From CAZSGN01 sp964606415 (lineage in GTDB: Bacteria > Bacteroidota > Bacteroidia > Bacteroidales > JBBRXJ01), in contig CAZSGN010000008.1 in assembly GCA_964606415.1 (NCBI GenBank), forward strand, positions 1 through 22,041: DNA of 22,041 bases. Reading direction: 5' to 3'. This document shows, in pieces, positions 6,142 through 13,648 of the stretch (position 1 is its first letter; each line of letters starts with the position of its first letter). A model generated the notes under the pieces. It saw only the letters and a list, made by a program, of their open reading frames with translations. It made no database searches and was not told where the DNA came from. A program made the translations under genes and the position numbers.

Positions 6142-8004
6142 ATGAATTTGGATTTAAAAGCGATGAAATTTCCTGATCATGTGATTAATCTTCTTCAGGA
6201 ATGCCAGGGATACACCATTTGTAATTCAGCAGAAGAATTAGCCTATCATTCAACACAGGGTGAAGATACTTTCGAGGTGAAATATGATGTCAACGGACAA
6301 GATATTAAAGAAGCAGTTGTTCATAAGGTGAAGAATGGGTTGTCTGCTAATTATATGGATCCCTATTTAAGACGTCGCGACCCAAATTGCATGCTCATTG
6401 GTGATCAGGAACCTTCGGACAAAGAACGTTTTGAAGAACGTTTTGGTAAACCATTTGATGGCTTGCGCCAGGAGACAATGGAATGGCTAAAAAAACAGGA
6501 ACTATTGGTATTTATGTTCCGCGCTGGAAAACCAATGCTGGATATGGATGCAGTTGTCATCGCCCCAAAAAATGCTGCATTTTTTATGTTTGGTTTATCA
6601 TTATTACAAGGCATTATTACTACAGATGAGGCACGCGAGCATCTAAATCCCAAAGGTATTGTTTATGTTGCTCCACCTTTCAGGCACACTCACTTTGATG
6701 GAAAGCAAGTGGTTGTTCATAACCGCAGTCAGAATAATTATGAGCTTTTTTCCTACAACCTGTACCCAGGGCCAAGTGCTAAAAAGGGGGCATATGGCAT
6801 GTTGTTGCATCAGGGAGAACAAGAAGGCTGGATCACCGCACATTGTAGTGCAGCACAGGTTTTGAGCCCTTACGATAACATTACCACCTTCATGCACGAA
6901 GGAGCAAGTGGTGGCGGAAAAAGTGAAATGCTCGAGATGATGCATCGCGAAGAAGACGGGCGTGTGCTTCTTGGAGTAAATATAAAAACCGGAGACAAAC
7001 GGCTTCTTCAAATACCCCAGACCTGTAAAATTATGCCTGTGGCAGATGACATGGCTATCTGCCATCCCTCCATTCAAAAAGATGATGGAAAATTAAACAT
7101 TATTGATGCAGAAACGTCCTGGTTTTTAAGAGTTAACCATATCGACGAATATGGAACAGATCATAATCTTGAAAAAATCACGGTCAACCCGCAAGAGAAA
7201 TTATTATTCCTTAACATCGACACAACGCCAAACAGCACCGCACTAATATGGGAGCATATTGAAGATGAGCCCGGGGTTCCCTGCCCTAACCCACGTGTGG
7301 TTATTCCCAAATCAATCATGCCGGACAGTGTTGACGAACCGGTAGATGTTAATGTACGCAGCTTTGGACTAAGAACGCCACCCTGCACCAAAGAAAAGCC
7401 AACCTATGGCATCCTGGGTGTTTTCCATATCGTTCCGCCTGCACTGGCCTGGCTTTGGCGATTAGTTTCACCAAGAGGCTTTGGAAATCCAAGCATTATT
7501 GATACCGGATCAATGCAAAGCGAAGGAGTTGGGTCATACTGGCCATTTGCAACAGGTAAGATGATCAATCAGGCCAATCTGCTTCTTAATCAATTTGAAG
7601 AAAGCTCCAGTGTACTTAATATCTTAACCCCTAACCAACATGTAGGAGCATGGAAATGTGGATTTATGCCGCAATGGCTTATGCGGGAATACCTTACACG
7701 ACGGGGCAATGCAAAGTTATCCCCTAAACAATACCAACCAGCACGATCTACGCTTTTAGGATATGAACTAAACAGCCTGACAATAGAAGGAACCGAAATT
7801 CACGAACGTTACCTGAAAGTTTACTATCAAAGCCAAGTAGGTGAAGAAGCATATGATCAGGGAGCAAAAATTCTCAGTGATTTTTTTGAAAGAGAATTAA
7901 CTAAATTTAACAAAAGTGATTTATTACCCAAGGGCAAAGAAATCATTCAGTGTTTTCTTGATAAAGGCTCTGTTCAGGACTACGAGAAACTCATTTCTTA
8001 CTGA
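6142..8004 (+). CDS. DUF4914-type protein with a P-loop (620 aa)
   Basis: 620 residues, soluble, no signal peptide or membrane segment. Length and sequence style match the uncharacterised DUF4914 family known mainly from Bacteroides and Clostridia; this name is from memory. Residues 254-261 read G-A-S-G-G-G-K-S, a Walker A motif followed by E-M. It resembles the phosphate-binding loop of phosphoenolpyruvate carboxykinase-type and HPr-kinase-type enzymes (G-x-S-G-x-G-K-[ST]). Other notable stretches are FRHTHFDGKQVVV (about residue 180) and DTGSMQSEGVGSYWPFATGK (about 454-473), which may form the rest of the nucleotide or metal site. A nucleotide-using enzyme is likely; substrate unknown. It is monocistronic, with its own promoter candidate and a strong terminator. 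Confidence 0.8.
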   Translation: MNLDLKAMKFPDHVINLLQECQGYTICNSAEELAYHSTQGEDTFEVKYDVNGQDIKEAVVHKVKNGLSANYMDPYLRRRDPNCMLIGDQEPSDKERFEERFGKPFDGLRQETMEWLKKQELLVFMFRAGKPMLDMDAVVIAPKNAAFFMFGLSLLQGIITTDEAREHLNPKGIVYVAPPFRHTHFDGKQVVVHNRSQNNYELFSYNLYPGPSAKKGAYGMLLHQGEQEGWITAHCSAAQVLSPYDNITTFMHEGASGGGKSEMLEMMHREEDGRVLLGVNIKTGDKRLLQIPQTCKIMPVADDMAICHPSIQKDDGKLNIIDAETSWFLRVNHIDEYGTDHNLEKITVNPQEKLLFLNIDTTPNSTALIWEHIEDEPGVPCPNPRVVIPKSIMPDSVDEPVDVNVRSFGLRTPPCTKEKPTYGILGVFHIVPPALAWLWRLVSPRGFGNPSIIDTGSMQSEGVGSYWPFATGKMINQANLLLNQFEESSSVLNILTPNQHVGAWKCGFMPQWLMREYLTRRGNAKLSPKQYQPARSTLLGYELNSLTIEGTEIHERYLKVYYQSQVGEEAYDQGAKILSDFFERELTKFNKSDLLPKGKEIIQCFLDKGSVQDYEKLISY

Positions 8005-8025
8005 TTTTAAAATGCTGAAAATATT

Positions 8026-8064
8026 AAAGGCCCCTGCCAATAACATATGCCGGGGCCTTTTTTT
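8026..8064. terminator. Strong terminator between convergent genes
   Basis: Stem AAAGGCCCC (8026-8034) pairs with GGGGCCTTT (8052-8060), followed by T to 8064. It lies between the P-loop protein gene and the convergent dodecin gene. It has a T-run on the plus side and a weaker AT-rich flank on the other. Confidence 0.9.
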
Positions 8065-8079
8065 GTGAACTGCCTATGC

Positions 8080-8283
8080 TCACTCTTCTACCTCAAAAGA
8101 AACTTTTGCATTAACACCATAGGAAACAATTTTATTGTTTTCCACATTGGCATTCATTTCCTTAACGTACAACGACTTGATGTTTTTTACAGATTTTGAA
8201 GCCTCTTTAAGGGCATTCTGAACTGCATCATCAAAACTCTTTTCTGATCCTGCAATAACTTCTATCACTTTTACAATAGCCAT
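8080..8283 (-). CDS. Dodecin family protein
   Basis: 67 residues from the ATG at 8283; the frame runs further up to a non-ATG codon, but MAIVKVIEVIAGSEKSFDDAVQNAL is the typical dodecin start. The family forms hollow dodecamers that store or buffer flavins. The pattern VKVIEV...SFDDAVQNALKEASKSVKNI...V-x-E-M-N-A...Y-G-V-N-A-K-V-S-F-E-V-E-E follows the family closely. The usual flavin-stacking Trp in the middle (W in many dodecins, within the stretch here reading IKSLYVKEM) is replaced by Tyr in this protein. It is downstream of the lipid kinase on the same strand, 149 bases away. Confidence 0.9.
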   Translation of the reverse strand: MAIVKVIEVIAGSEKSFDDAVQNALKEASKSVKNIKSLYVKEMNANVENNKIVSYGVNAKVSFEVEE

Positions 8284-8432
8284 AATGATATCATTTTTTG
8301 GTTTAACATAATTATATATCAAAACCTGACAATATCGTGCCAAAAAAAGTCATACGCAGATAAAAACTGAAAATATTGCCCCTCATTGTTCAAAAAAATG
8401 GCCAAAAGCTACTAAATCTATGAAACAATGGC

Positions 8433-9305
8433 TTAAGGCGAGACAATAATATTTACATAAGCCGGAAGTATTTTAGCTTCAATCGAAAGATGCTTCCCCA
8501 CCGACTCACCATCAACCTGAAGAACCTGTGGCGATGTATTAATAATTTGAACCTGGCGGCAGGTTATCATCTTAACACGCTCTAGCTGATTCAGCTTACG
8601 TGTAAAAAAAGCAACAATAATAGGAATAATATACCATACCGGATATTTTTTAAAAATAATTAGTTCAAAGAATCCATCATCAAGTTTACCCTCCGGATTA
8701 AAATAAGCTCCTGTCCCAAATCTTTGGGCATTAGCAATCATAAGCATCATTGAATGAGTTGAAAACATCTCGCCATCTACTTTCAAATAATGTTTCATGG
8801 TTTTCGAATGAAATAATTCTTTGACATACTCCTTTAAATAACCTCTAAATCCCCTGACTTTATTTTTCTCAAAACGTTCAACTACCCTGGCATTTAAGCC
8901 TATATCACTAAAATGCAAAGAAACAAAACGATCATTAACAGACACCGCATCAATAGCTACCGTTTTCCCCTGTAAAGCAATATTAACAGCCCGTTCCGGA
9001 TCTGAAGGGATTCTGAGTTCTGTAGCCATACCATTTGCCGAACCAGCAGGAATAATTCCAAGCGGAATATTTTTACCTGCCAATGCAACAGCCACATTGT
9101 TAAGGGTGCCATCGCCCCCAACTGCAATGACTTTTTCAGGATTATTTGACTCAACAAATTGCCGAATATTCCGAACATCATCATGTCCTGTGGTTTCCAA
9201 CAGATCGTAATCCACTTTATTTTCAACAGAAACCTTATCGATTATAGACTTTATTACAGAAAAACGATAAGTACCCGATGCCGGGTTAATAACAAATAAA
9301 ACCAT
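8433..9305 (-). CDS. YegS/diacylglycerol-kinase family lipid kinase
   Basis: 290 residues starting at the ATG at 9305. It has the catalytic-domain hallmarks of bacterial lipid kinases: FVINPASG (residues 4-11), G63-G-D-G-T67 for nucleotide binding, and P-A-G-S-A-N-G (86-92). The all-beta C-terminal domain ends in the usual VQIINTSPQVLQVDGE stretch with the conserved D-G-E. These cytosolic enzymes phosphorylate diacylglycerol or related lipids at the membrane. It is divergent from an App1-type phosphatidate phosphatase (9462-10652), which would run the reverse reaction. The exact lipid substrate cannot be read from sequence. Confidence 0.92.
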   Translation of the reverse strand: MVLFVINPASGTYRFSVIKSIIDKVSVENKVDYDLLETTGHDDVRNIRQFVESNNPEKVIAVGGDGTLNNVAVALAGKNIPLGIIPAGSANGMATELRIPSDPERAVNIALQGKTVAIDAVSVNDRFVSLHFSDIGLNARVVERFEKNKVRGFRGYLKEYVKELFHSKTMKHYLKVDGEMFSTHSMMLMIANAQRFGTGAYFNPEGKLDDGFFELIIFKKYPVWYIIPIIVAFFTRKLNQLERVKMITCRQVQIINTSPQVLQVDGESVGKHLSIEAKILPAYVNIIVSP

Positions 9306-9365
9306 TTTTTATAGATATAAAGGAATAATTATTGATGCCTTCAAATAAAAATATCTTTTACCCAC

Positions 9366-9385
9366 ATTGAGCGATTCCGCTCAAT
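9366..9385. promoter_or_regulatory. Perfect palindrome in the kinase/phosphatase divergent promoter region
   Basis: ATTGAGCG (9366-9373) and CGCTCAAT (9378-9385) are exact inverted repeats with a 4-base spacer. The site lies 61 bases from the kinase ATG and 77 from the phosphatase ATG and is more GC-rich than the rest of the 156-base spacer. It could be an operator or a short hairpin. Confidence 0.45.
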
Positions 9386-9461
9386 CGATTAAGTAAATGT
9401 AAACAAAAAATTATTGATGCCAAATCATCAATATAATGATTATTTTTATTCTTATTAAGTG

Positions 9462-10652
9462 ATGAACCTGGACAAAAAATACAAAAAACTGATGAAGTGG
9501 AACAAAGAATATTATCAAAGAGCGCTTAAAACCCCCAACTTAATAATGCGCCTGAAATTCAGATACAAACAATTTCGTGGAAAATTTGACCCACCTGTCA
9601 TTACACCTTACCTTGGTTTTGGCTCAGAATATGAAATATTTTTAACCGGCAGCCTGGTTGAAACAAGAAAAAAAGCCAAACACCATCATGGATTATTCAA
9701 TAATATAAAAGATCTCTTTCAACGTTATTGGGGAATTGTGTATCCTTTCACCAGGATAAAAATCAATGCCTTTGGAGTTATTAAAAATGTTCGTACAGAT
9801 AAAAATGGGCAATTCGAAACACGCATCCATTTTAAACACCCTGTCCAACTAAAAGAAAATCAAAACTGGTATCCCGTACATTACCAACTCCTTGATTATC
9901 CAAAAAATGAAATGAAACCGATAAAAGCAACAGGTTCTGTATTATTATTAAATAAAAACAATCCTTTTGGGATTGTCTCTGATATTGATGACACCATCAT
10001 TGTCTCACATGCAACCAATCAATGGCAAAAATTCTATTTACTCCTTGTCAAAAATGCCAAAACAAGAGTCCCCTTTCACGGGGTATCAGCTTTTTACACT
10101 GCCCTCGAGCAAGGCGCCAATAACAAATATCCAAATCCTGTTTTTTATGTATCAAATAGTGACTGGAACCTCTACGATCTAATTTCCGAATTTTGTCGAT
10201 TAAATGAGATACCTAAAGGCCCAATATTAATGAATAATTTCAAAAAAAACCTGATTGCTAAAAAAGCAAAAAGCTCCATTCATGATCATAAACAAGAAAA
10301 AATACGTCTGATCCTGGAATTATACCCCAATATGTCATTAATCCTAATTGGTGATAGCGGCCAACACGACCCAGAAATATATACAGCTATTGCAAAAGAA
10401 TATCCCGAAAGGATTAAAACGATCTACATCCGTAATGTAGGAATCCGGGCTAAAATTGTGAATTTTGAATATGTGCAAAATGAAACAGCTAAACTTAATA
10501 TTCCGATGATACTGGTCCGGGATAGTTCAGAAGCAGCAAAACATGCAGCAAGAAGCGGTTTTATTCATCAGGAAGCATTGGCTAAAATCAGAAACCAAGT
10601 TAAATCGGATGAAAACCGTCCTTCTGATATCGAACAAATGATTTCAGATTAA
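9462..10652 (+). CDS. App1-type phosphatidate phosphatase domain protein
   Basis: 396 residues from the ATG at 9462; a GTG immediately before it is in frame but less likely. The catalytic signature is S-D174-I-D176-D177-T-I, the HAD-like DxDxT motif of the App1 catalytic domain (formerly DUF2183). Further HAD-type blocks follow: FYVSNSDWNLYDLI, with a conserved S/N after the strand, a Lys region around KSSIHDHKQEKI, and LILIGDSGQHDPEIY. In yeast App1 the same domain converts phosphatidate to diacylglycerol. Residues 1-150 are a basic N-terminal region with beta-rich stretches, also seen in bacterial relatives. No signal peptide, so it is probably cytosolic or membrane-peripheral. Confidence 0.9.
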   Translation: MNLDKKYKKLMKWNKEYYQRALKTPNLIMRLKFRYKQFRGKFDPPVITPYLGFGSEYEIFLTGSLVETRKKAKHHHGLFNNIKDLFQRYWGIVYPFTRIKINAFGVIKNVRTDKNGQFETRIHFKHPVQLKENQNWYPVHYQLLDYPKNEMKPIKATGSVLLLNKNNPFGIVSDIDDTIIVSHATNQWQKFYLLLVKNAKTRVPFHGVSAFYTALEQGANNKYPNPVFYVSNSDWNLYDLISEFCRLNEIPKGPILMNNFKKNLIAKKAKSSIHDHKQEKIRLILELYPNMSLILIGDSGQHDPEIYTAIAKEYPERIKTIYIRNVGIRAKIVNFEYVQNETAKLNIPMILVRDSSEAAKHAARSGFIHQEALAKIRNQVKSDENRPSDIEQMISD

Positions 10653-10727
10653 TCTTATTAAATCTTGCTGAAAAAAACACTTTTGCATCATTTTTGAAGT
10701 AAAATAATTCATGTAAAAAACTAAAAT

Positions 10728-10732
10728 GGAGG
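10728..10732 (+). promoter_or_regulatory. Shine-Dalgarno that decides the rhodanese start
   Basis: GGAGG ends 5 bases before the ATG at 10738. It overlaps an in-frame earlier ATG at 10726, so the later ATG is the probable start. Clear SD sites are rare in this window. Confidence 0.65.
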
Positions 10733-10737
10733 TTATT

Positions 10738-11061
10738 ATGGCTAAAGCAATCACCAAAGAGGAATTAAAACATAAACTGGACCACCATGAAGAAATAACA
10801 GTTATAGAAGTACTGGGGCCAGAAGATTACAATGAGAAACATATTAAAGGTGCTATTAACATACCTGTCGAGTCAATTGGTTATGAAGTAGCGTCGAAAT
10901 TTGATGAAAACACACCCATTGTGGTTTATTGCTCAAATAAATCGTGTACAGCAAGCCCTGTTGCTGCTAAAAAATTAGAAAAACTGGGGTTTTCGAATGT
11001 ATATGATTTTGAAGGAGGTAAAAAAGAATGGGAAGAAGCTGGCTATCCGATGGAACAATAA
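10738..11061 (+). CDS. Single-domain rhodanese-like protein
   Basis: 107 residues from the SD-supported ATG (MAKAITKEELKHKL); an upstream in-frame ATG would add four residues. The rhodanese fold is shown by VIEVLGPEDYNEKHIKGAINIPVE, the active-site strand IVVYC and the loop C-S-N-K-S-C-T, then AAKKLEKLGFSNVYDFEGGKKEWEEAGYP. The first Cys of the loop is the expected persulfide carrier. The loop C-S-N-K-S-C differs from the classic C-x-x-G-x-R form, so sulfur-donor activity may differ. Cytosolic, monocistronic, with a strong terminator right after the stop. Confidence 0.9.
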   Translation: MAKAITKEELKHKLDHHEEITVIEVLGPEDYNEKHIKGAINIPVESIGYEVASKFDENTPIVVYCSNKSCTASPVAAKKLEKLGFSNVYDFEGGKKEWEEAGYPMEQ

Positions 11062-11099
11062 AAAAAGAGGCAATGTATTTCTTACATTGCCTCTTTTTT
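11062..11099. terminator. Terminator after the rhodanese gene, probably bidirectional
   Basis: AAAAAGAGGCAATGTA (11062-11077) pairs with TACATTGCCTCTTTTT (11083-11098) around a 5-base loop. The A-run on one side and T-run on the other allow it to serve both the rhodanese gene and the convergent gene at 11147. Confidence 0.92.
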
Positions 11100-11146
11100 A
11101 TTCCTTTCTAAATTAAAAAATGCTCGCATCGGGAAATCTATAAATT

Positions 11147-12133
11147 CTATTCGTTCCACACATCTTCGTATTCAGCATAAGGACTTTCCTCTTCTTGAAT
11201 AATATAACAAGGAATTTGGTATTCATAGAAACCTTCCGCATCTTCCGAAAACCTCATATCTTCATATTGAGCATTACCTCTATGCTCCTGGGTGAAATGA
11301 GCAGACTGTACTTCACACTGGTCATCCAGATTAACCAACATAATAGCCGCGATCACATTACGATAAAGAATATTACCATTATTGTCCCTTGTATAAGTAA
11401 AGTCTTCATTTGGATCTATTAATACAGCATCAAGCGGTTCTCCGTCATAGACCCCGCTGGCAGCCTCAACAATTTGTTCTTCAACCTCTTCGTTTGTAAA
11501 TGTAGCAGGTGGGATTTGTGTAGTGCGGGTGTTAACAAACCTGGTTTTATCCTTCTTATCTATATCAATAACAAATCCACCTTCTGCCACAACCAAAAGA
11601 TTGGTTGATTCAATCACATCAATATTTGCAGGCAAAACAGCAAGACGCACATTATGTTTTCCTTCGGGCAAACCAGCAATAATCTCCACCCAATCGTTAA
11701 CAATATCGCTGTACCCCCTCCGGTACAATGATTTCGAAGATGCAATGGTAAAGGAAAAAGCAAGCCTTTTTTCAAAGGTAGAAGCGGGACGCATCTCGTC
11801 ATACCATTGAGCAACAAGCTCCCCATCAATAAAAGCCCTGACAATATAATTATAATCATATTTCTCAAGCTCAAAATCATAATCATACCCAAGGCTATCA
11901 TAAAAATAACCTAAAGGTTTCCGGAGATAAACCCTGGCATGAATATCATCAAGGATGTTAAATTTTTCTGATTTTTTTTCATTTTTCTGAAAACCATCCT
12001 CCAGAATATTTTTTGAAAATACAATTTCACCTTTATGCCTGTCATACATCCCGGCATTTAACTTATCATTAATGCGCTGTGTAAAACAAATCACAGGGAT
12101 TAAAAATAACAATACAGTTAATAAATGTCTCAT
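11147..12133 (-). CDS. Unrecognised exported protein (328 aa)
   Basis: 328 residues with a signal peptide (RHLLTVLLFLIPVICFTQ; probable cleavage near residue 19). The Cys in VIC is not preceded by a Gly/Ala/Ser, so lipidation is unlikely. The mature protein is acidic and rich in Tyr, Asp and Glu, with a Tyr/Asp-rich patch around residues 80-95 (DYDFELEKYDYNY). Two predicted beta-rich parts flank the middle: FIDGELVAQWYDEMRP and GLPEGKHNVRLAVLP, the latter like an interaction-type beta-sandwich. No catalytic motif is recognised. It stands alone between the rhodanese terminator and the scaffold gap. Likely periplasmic or secreted; function unknown. Confidence 0.8.
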   Translation of the reverse strand: MRHLLTVLLFLIPVICFTQRINDKLNAGMYDRHKGEIVFSKNILEDGFQKNEKKSEKFNILDDIHARVYLRKPLGYFYDSLGYDYDFELEKYDYNYIVRAFIDGELVAQWYDEMRPASTFEKRLAFSFTIASSKSLYRRGYSDIVNDWVEIIAGLPEGKHNVRLAVLPANIDVIESTNLLVVAEGGFVIDIDKKDKTRFVNTRTTQIPPATFTNEEVEEQIVEAASGVYDGEPLDAVLIDPNEDFTYTRDNNGNILYRNVIAAIMLVNLDDQCEVQSAHFTQEHRGNAQYEDMRFSEDAEGFYEYQIPCYIIQEEESPYAEYEDVWNE

Positions 12134-12238
12134 AAATATTAAGTTTAATTGATTAATAAAATGATTACAATAAATTCAAAATTTAGATTTTTAAGAAACA
12201 ATGAATTTCGCTTCACTTAGAAATATTAGAATCCTCAA

Positions 12239-12373
12239 TTAATAACCTGATTCTGCTGACTCGTGATGGTCAACGAAAAAATCGCTCATCGTCATTATTT
12301 TATCAACAACACGATCTTTATTTAACCCATAAACACAATTTTGAATATGCCCAACGAGTATATCTTCCTCTCC
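12239..12373 (-). pseudogene. Possible broken or mis-assembled small reading frame
   Basis: On the minus strand a 44-codon stretch (GEEDILVGHIQNCVYGLNKD..., ending HHESAESGY) runs without a stop to TAA at 12239-12241 but has no good start except an internal ATG. Just upstream in the same frame are an ATG at 12415, 12 further codons (MVRYLILIKLGFR) and one TAA at 12374-12376. It could be a small gene broken by one stop, or chance. It lies at the end of a contig, beside the scaffold gap. The rest of the gene-free stretch 12134-12569 shows no other coding signal apart from the duplicated 55-mer and the gap. Confidence 0.25.
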
Positions 12374-12389
12374 TTACCTGAATCCTAAT

Positions 12390-12444
12390 TTAATCAATAT
12401 CAAATATCGAACCATTATAACATATTTTCTTCTTTTAACCACCA
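12390..12444. repeat. 55-base duplicate, left side of the gap
   Basis: These 55 bases are identical to 12545-12599 and end exactly where the N run begins. The right copy begins exactly where it ends. This points to a k-mer overlap between contigs rather than a biological repeat. Confidence 0.9.
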
Positions 12445-12544
12445 NNNNNNNNNNNNNNNNNNNNNNNNNNNNNNNNNNNNNNNNNNNNNNNNNNNNNNNN
12501 NNNNNNNNNNNNNNNNNNNNNNNNNNNNNNNNNNNNNNNNNNNN
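12445..12544. other. Scaffold gap of exactly 100 N
   Basis: One hundred N, a placeholder length commonly used by scaffolders and submission tools for gaps of unknown size. Reading frames that cross it are artefacts. Confidence 0.97.
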
Positions 12545-12599
12545 TTAATCAATATCAAATATCGAACCATTATAACATATTTTCTTCTTTTAACCACCA
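12545..12599. repeat. 55-base duplicate, right side of the gap
   Basis: Identical to 12390-12444. This copy contains the 3' end of the epimerase gene (stop 12570-12572), so the left copy also carries the last codons of that gene. Confidence 0.9.
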
Positions 12600-13565
12600 A
12601 AAGGAATCAGCCACGATTTTACTAATAGGAGAAGGATTATAATTCAATTCTTTAACCGCCTTATCGTATTTACAGGTTACGCGTGAACAAAGCAACCGGG
12701 CTTTCTGTGGCGTCAACATCGGTTCAGAGTGGCTAAATAAGTGAGTTACATTTAACAAATGACCAGCTGTCAAAACCATCCACCGTGATGATTCCTTTGT
12801 GCTTTTCTTCCTCCCTAATATAGTTTCGATCTCATTCATAACATCGCGAAAACTAGCCCTTTCTCCACCAAGCAAATAATTCTCGCCGGCCCCGCCCACC
12901 CTAAACGCATTAATATGGGCCCGGGCAACATCTTCCACATGACACAACATCCCAACGCCTTCTGGAATTAATGAGGTTTTATGGTAATAAACAGAACGTA
13001 TAAAACTGGCCCAGTTATGAGTATCAAAAGGGCCCATTATACGGCAAGGATTTAAGATGACCGCATTCAGTCCTTTAGGTACTGCCTTTTTGATCTCCTG
13101 CTCTGCCAAATACTTGGTGAGATTATAATTATTGCTATTTGCTTTTTCAACATTAGAAGGGGTTTGCTCGTCTATATCTGTATCATGCATGCCATATGCG
13201 GAAACAGAGGAAGTAAAAATGAATTTACCACAATTCTTTTCAAGCGCTGCAAATATAACATTACGTGTTCCCTCCACATTATCTTCATATTGTTTATTAT
13301 TATTTTTCCACCATAAACTGGTATTTGCTGCAGTATGAAAAATAGCATCAACCCCTTCCGGCATCGCGTTAAGCACCGACCAGTAATCAGATATATCACC
13401 CTGCACTTTATGAACATTAAATCTATTAAGATAAGTCAGATTGGATGAAGAACGGTGCATGGCATAAATATCCCAGTCACCCTCCTCTTCCAGCAGCCTG
13501 ATAATATTAAGCCCTACAAAACCTGTAGCTCCTGTTATAAAAGCTGTCTTATTTTTCCCAGCCAT
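12570..13565 (-). CDS. NAD(P)-dependent epimerase / dihydroflavonol-reductase-like extended SDR
   Basis: 331 residues. The nucleotide-binding motif T11-G-A-T-G-F-V-G18 sits at the N-terminus and Q55-G-D-I-S-D follows. The catalytic set is S119/S120-x-S122 (FTSSVSAYG) with Y147-N-L-T-K151 (YxxxK), and an FHTAANTSLWW stretch typical of dihydroflavonol-4-reductase-like and 3-beta-HSD-like extended SDRs lies near 76-86. These enzymes oxidise, reduce or epimerise a sugar, sterol or flavonoid-like substrate; the substrate here is unknown. The gene is third in line behind the kinase and sigma-54 regulator, 83 bases after the regulator's stop. The stop codon lies in the 55-base segment repeated across the gap. 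Confidence 0.9.
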   Translation of the reverse strand: MAGKNKTAFITGATGFVGLNIIRLLEEEGDWDIYAMHRSSSNLTYLNRFNVHKVQGDISDYWSVLNAMPEGVDAIFHTAANTSLWWKNNNKQYEDNVEGTRNVIFAALEKNCGKFIFTSSVSAYGMHDTDIDEQTPSNVEKANSNNYNLTKYLAEQEIKKAVPKGLNAVILNPCRIMGPFDTHNWASFIRSVYYHKTSLIPEGVGMLCHVEDVARAHINAFRVGGAGENYLLGGERASFRDVMNEIETILGRKKSTKESSRWMVLTAGHLLNVTHLFSHSEPMLTPQKARLLCSRVTCKYDKAVKELNYNPSPISKIVADSFWWLKEENML

Positions 13566-13648
13566 ATTTGCATGTTTTTCTGTTAAATTTTAATAACGGA
13601 ATCATTAATATTCCAGACTTTGCCTTTATTGTGGAAAAAAATCCACAC

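Noticed and set aside
6643..7077. 144-codon antisense frame inside the P-loop protein gene
   Set aside because: It is a shadow of a well-supported gene on the opposite strand.
12415..12600. Reading frame running through the N run
   Set aside because: It spans 100 N and uses the duplicated 55-mer on both sides, so it is an assembly artefact.
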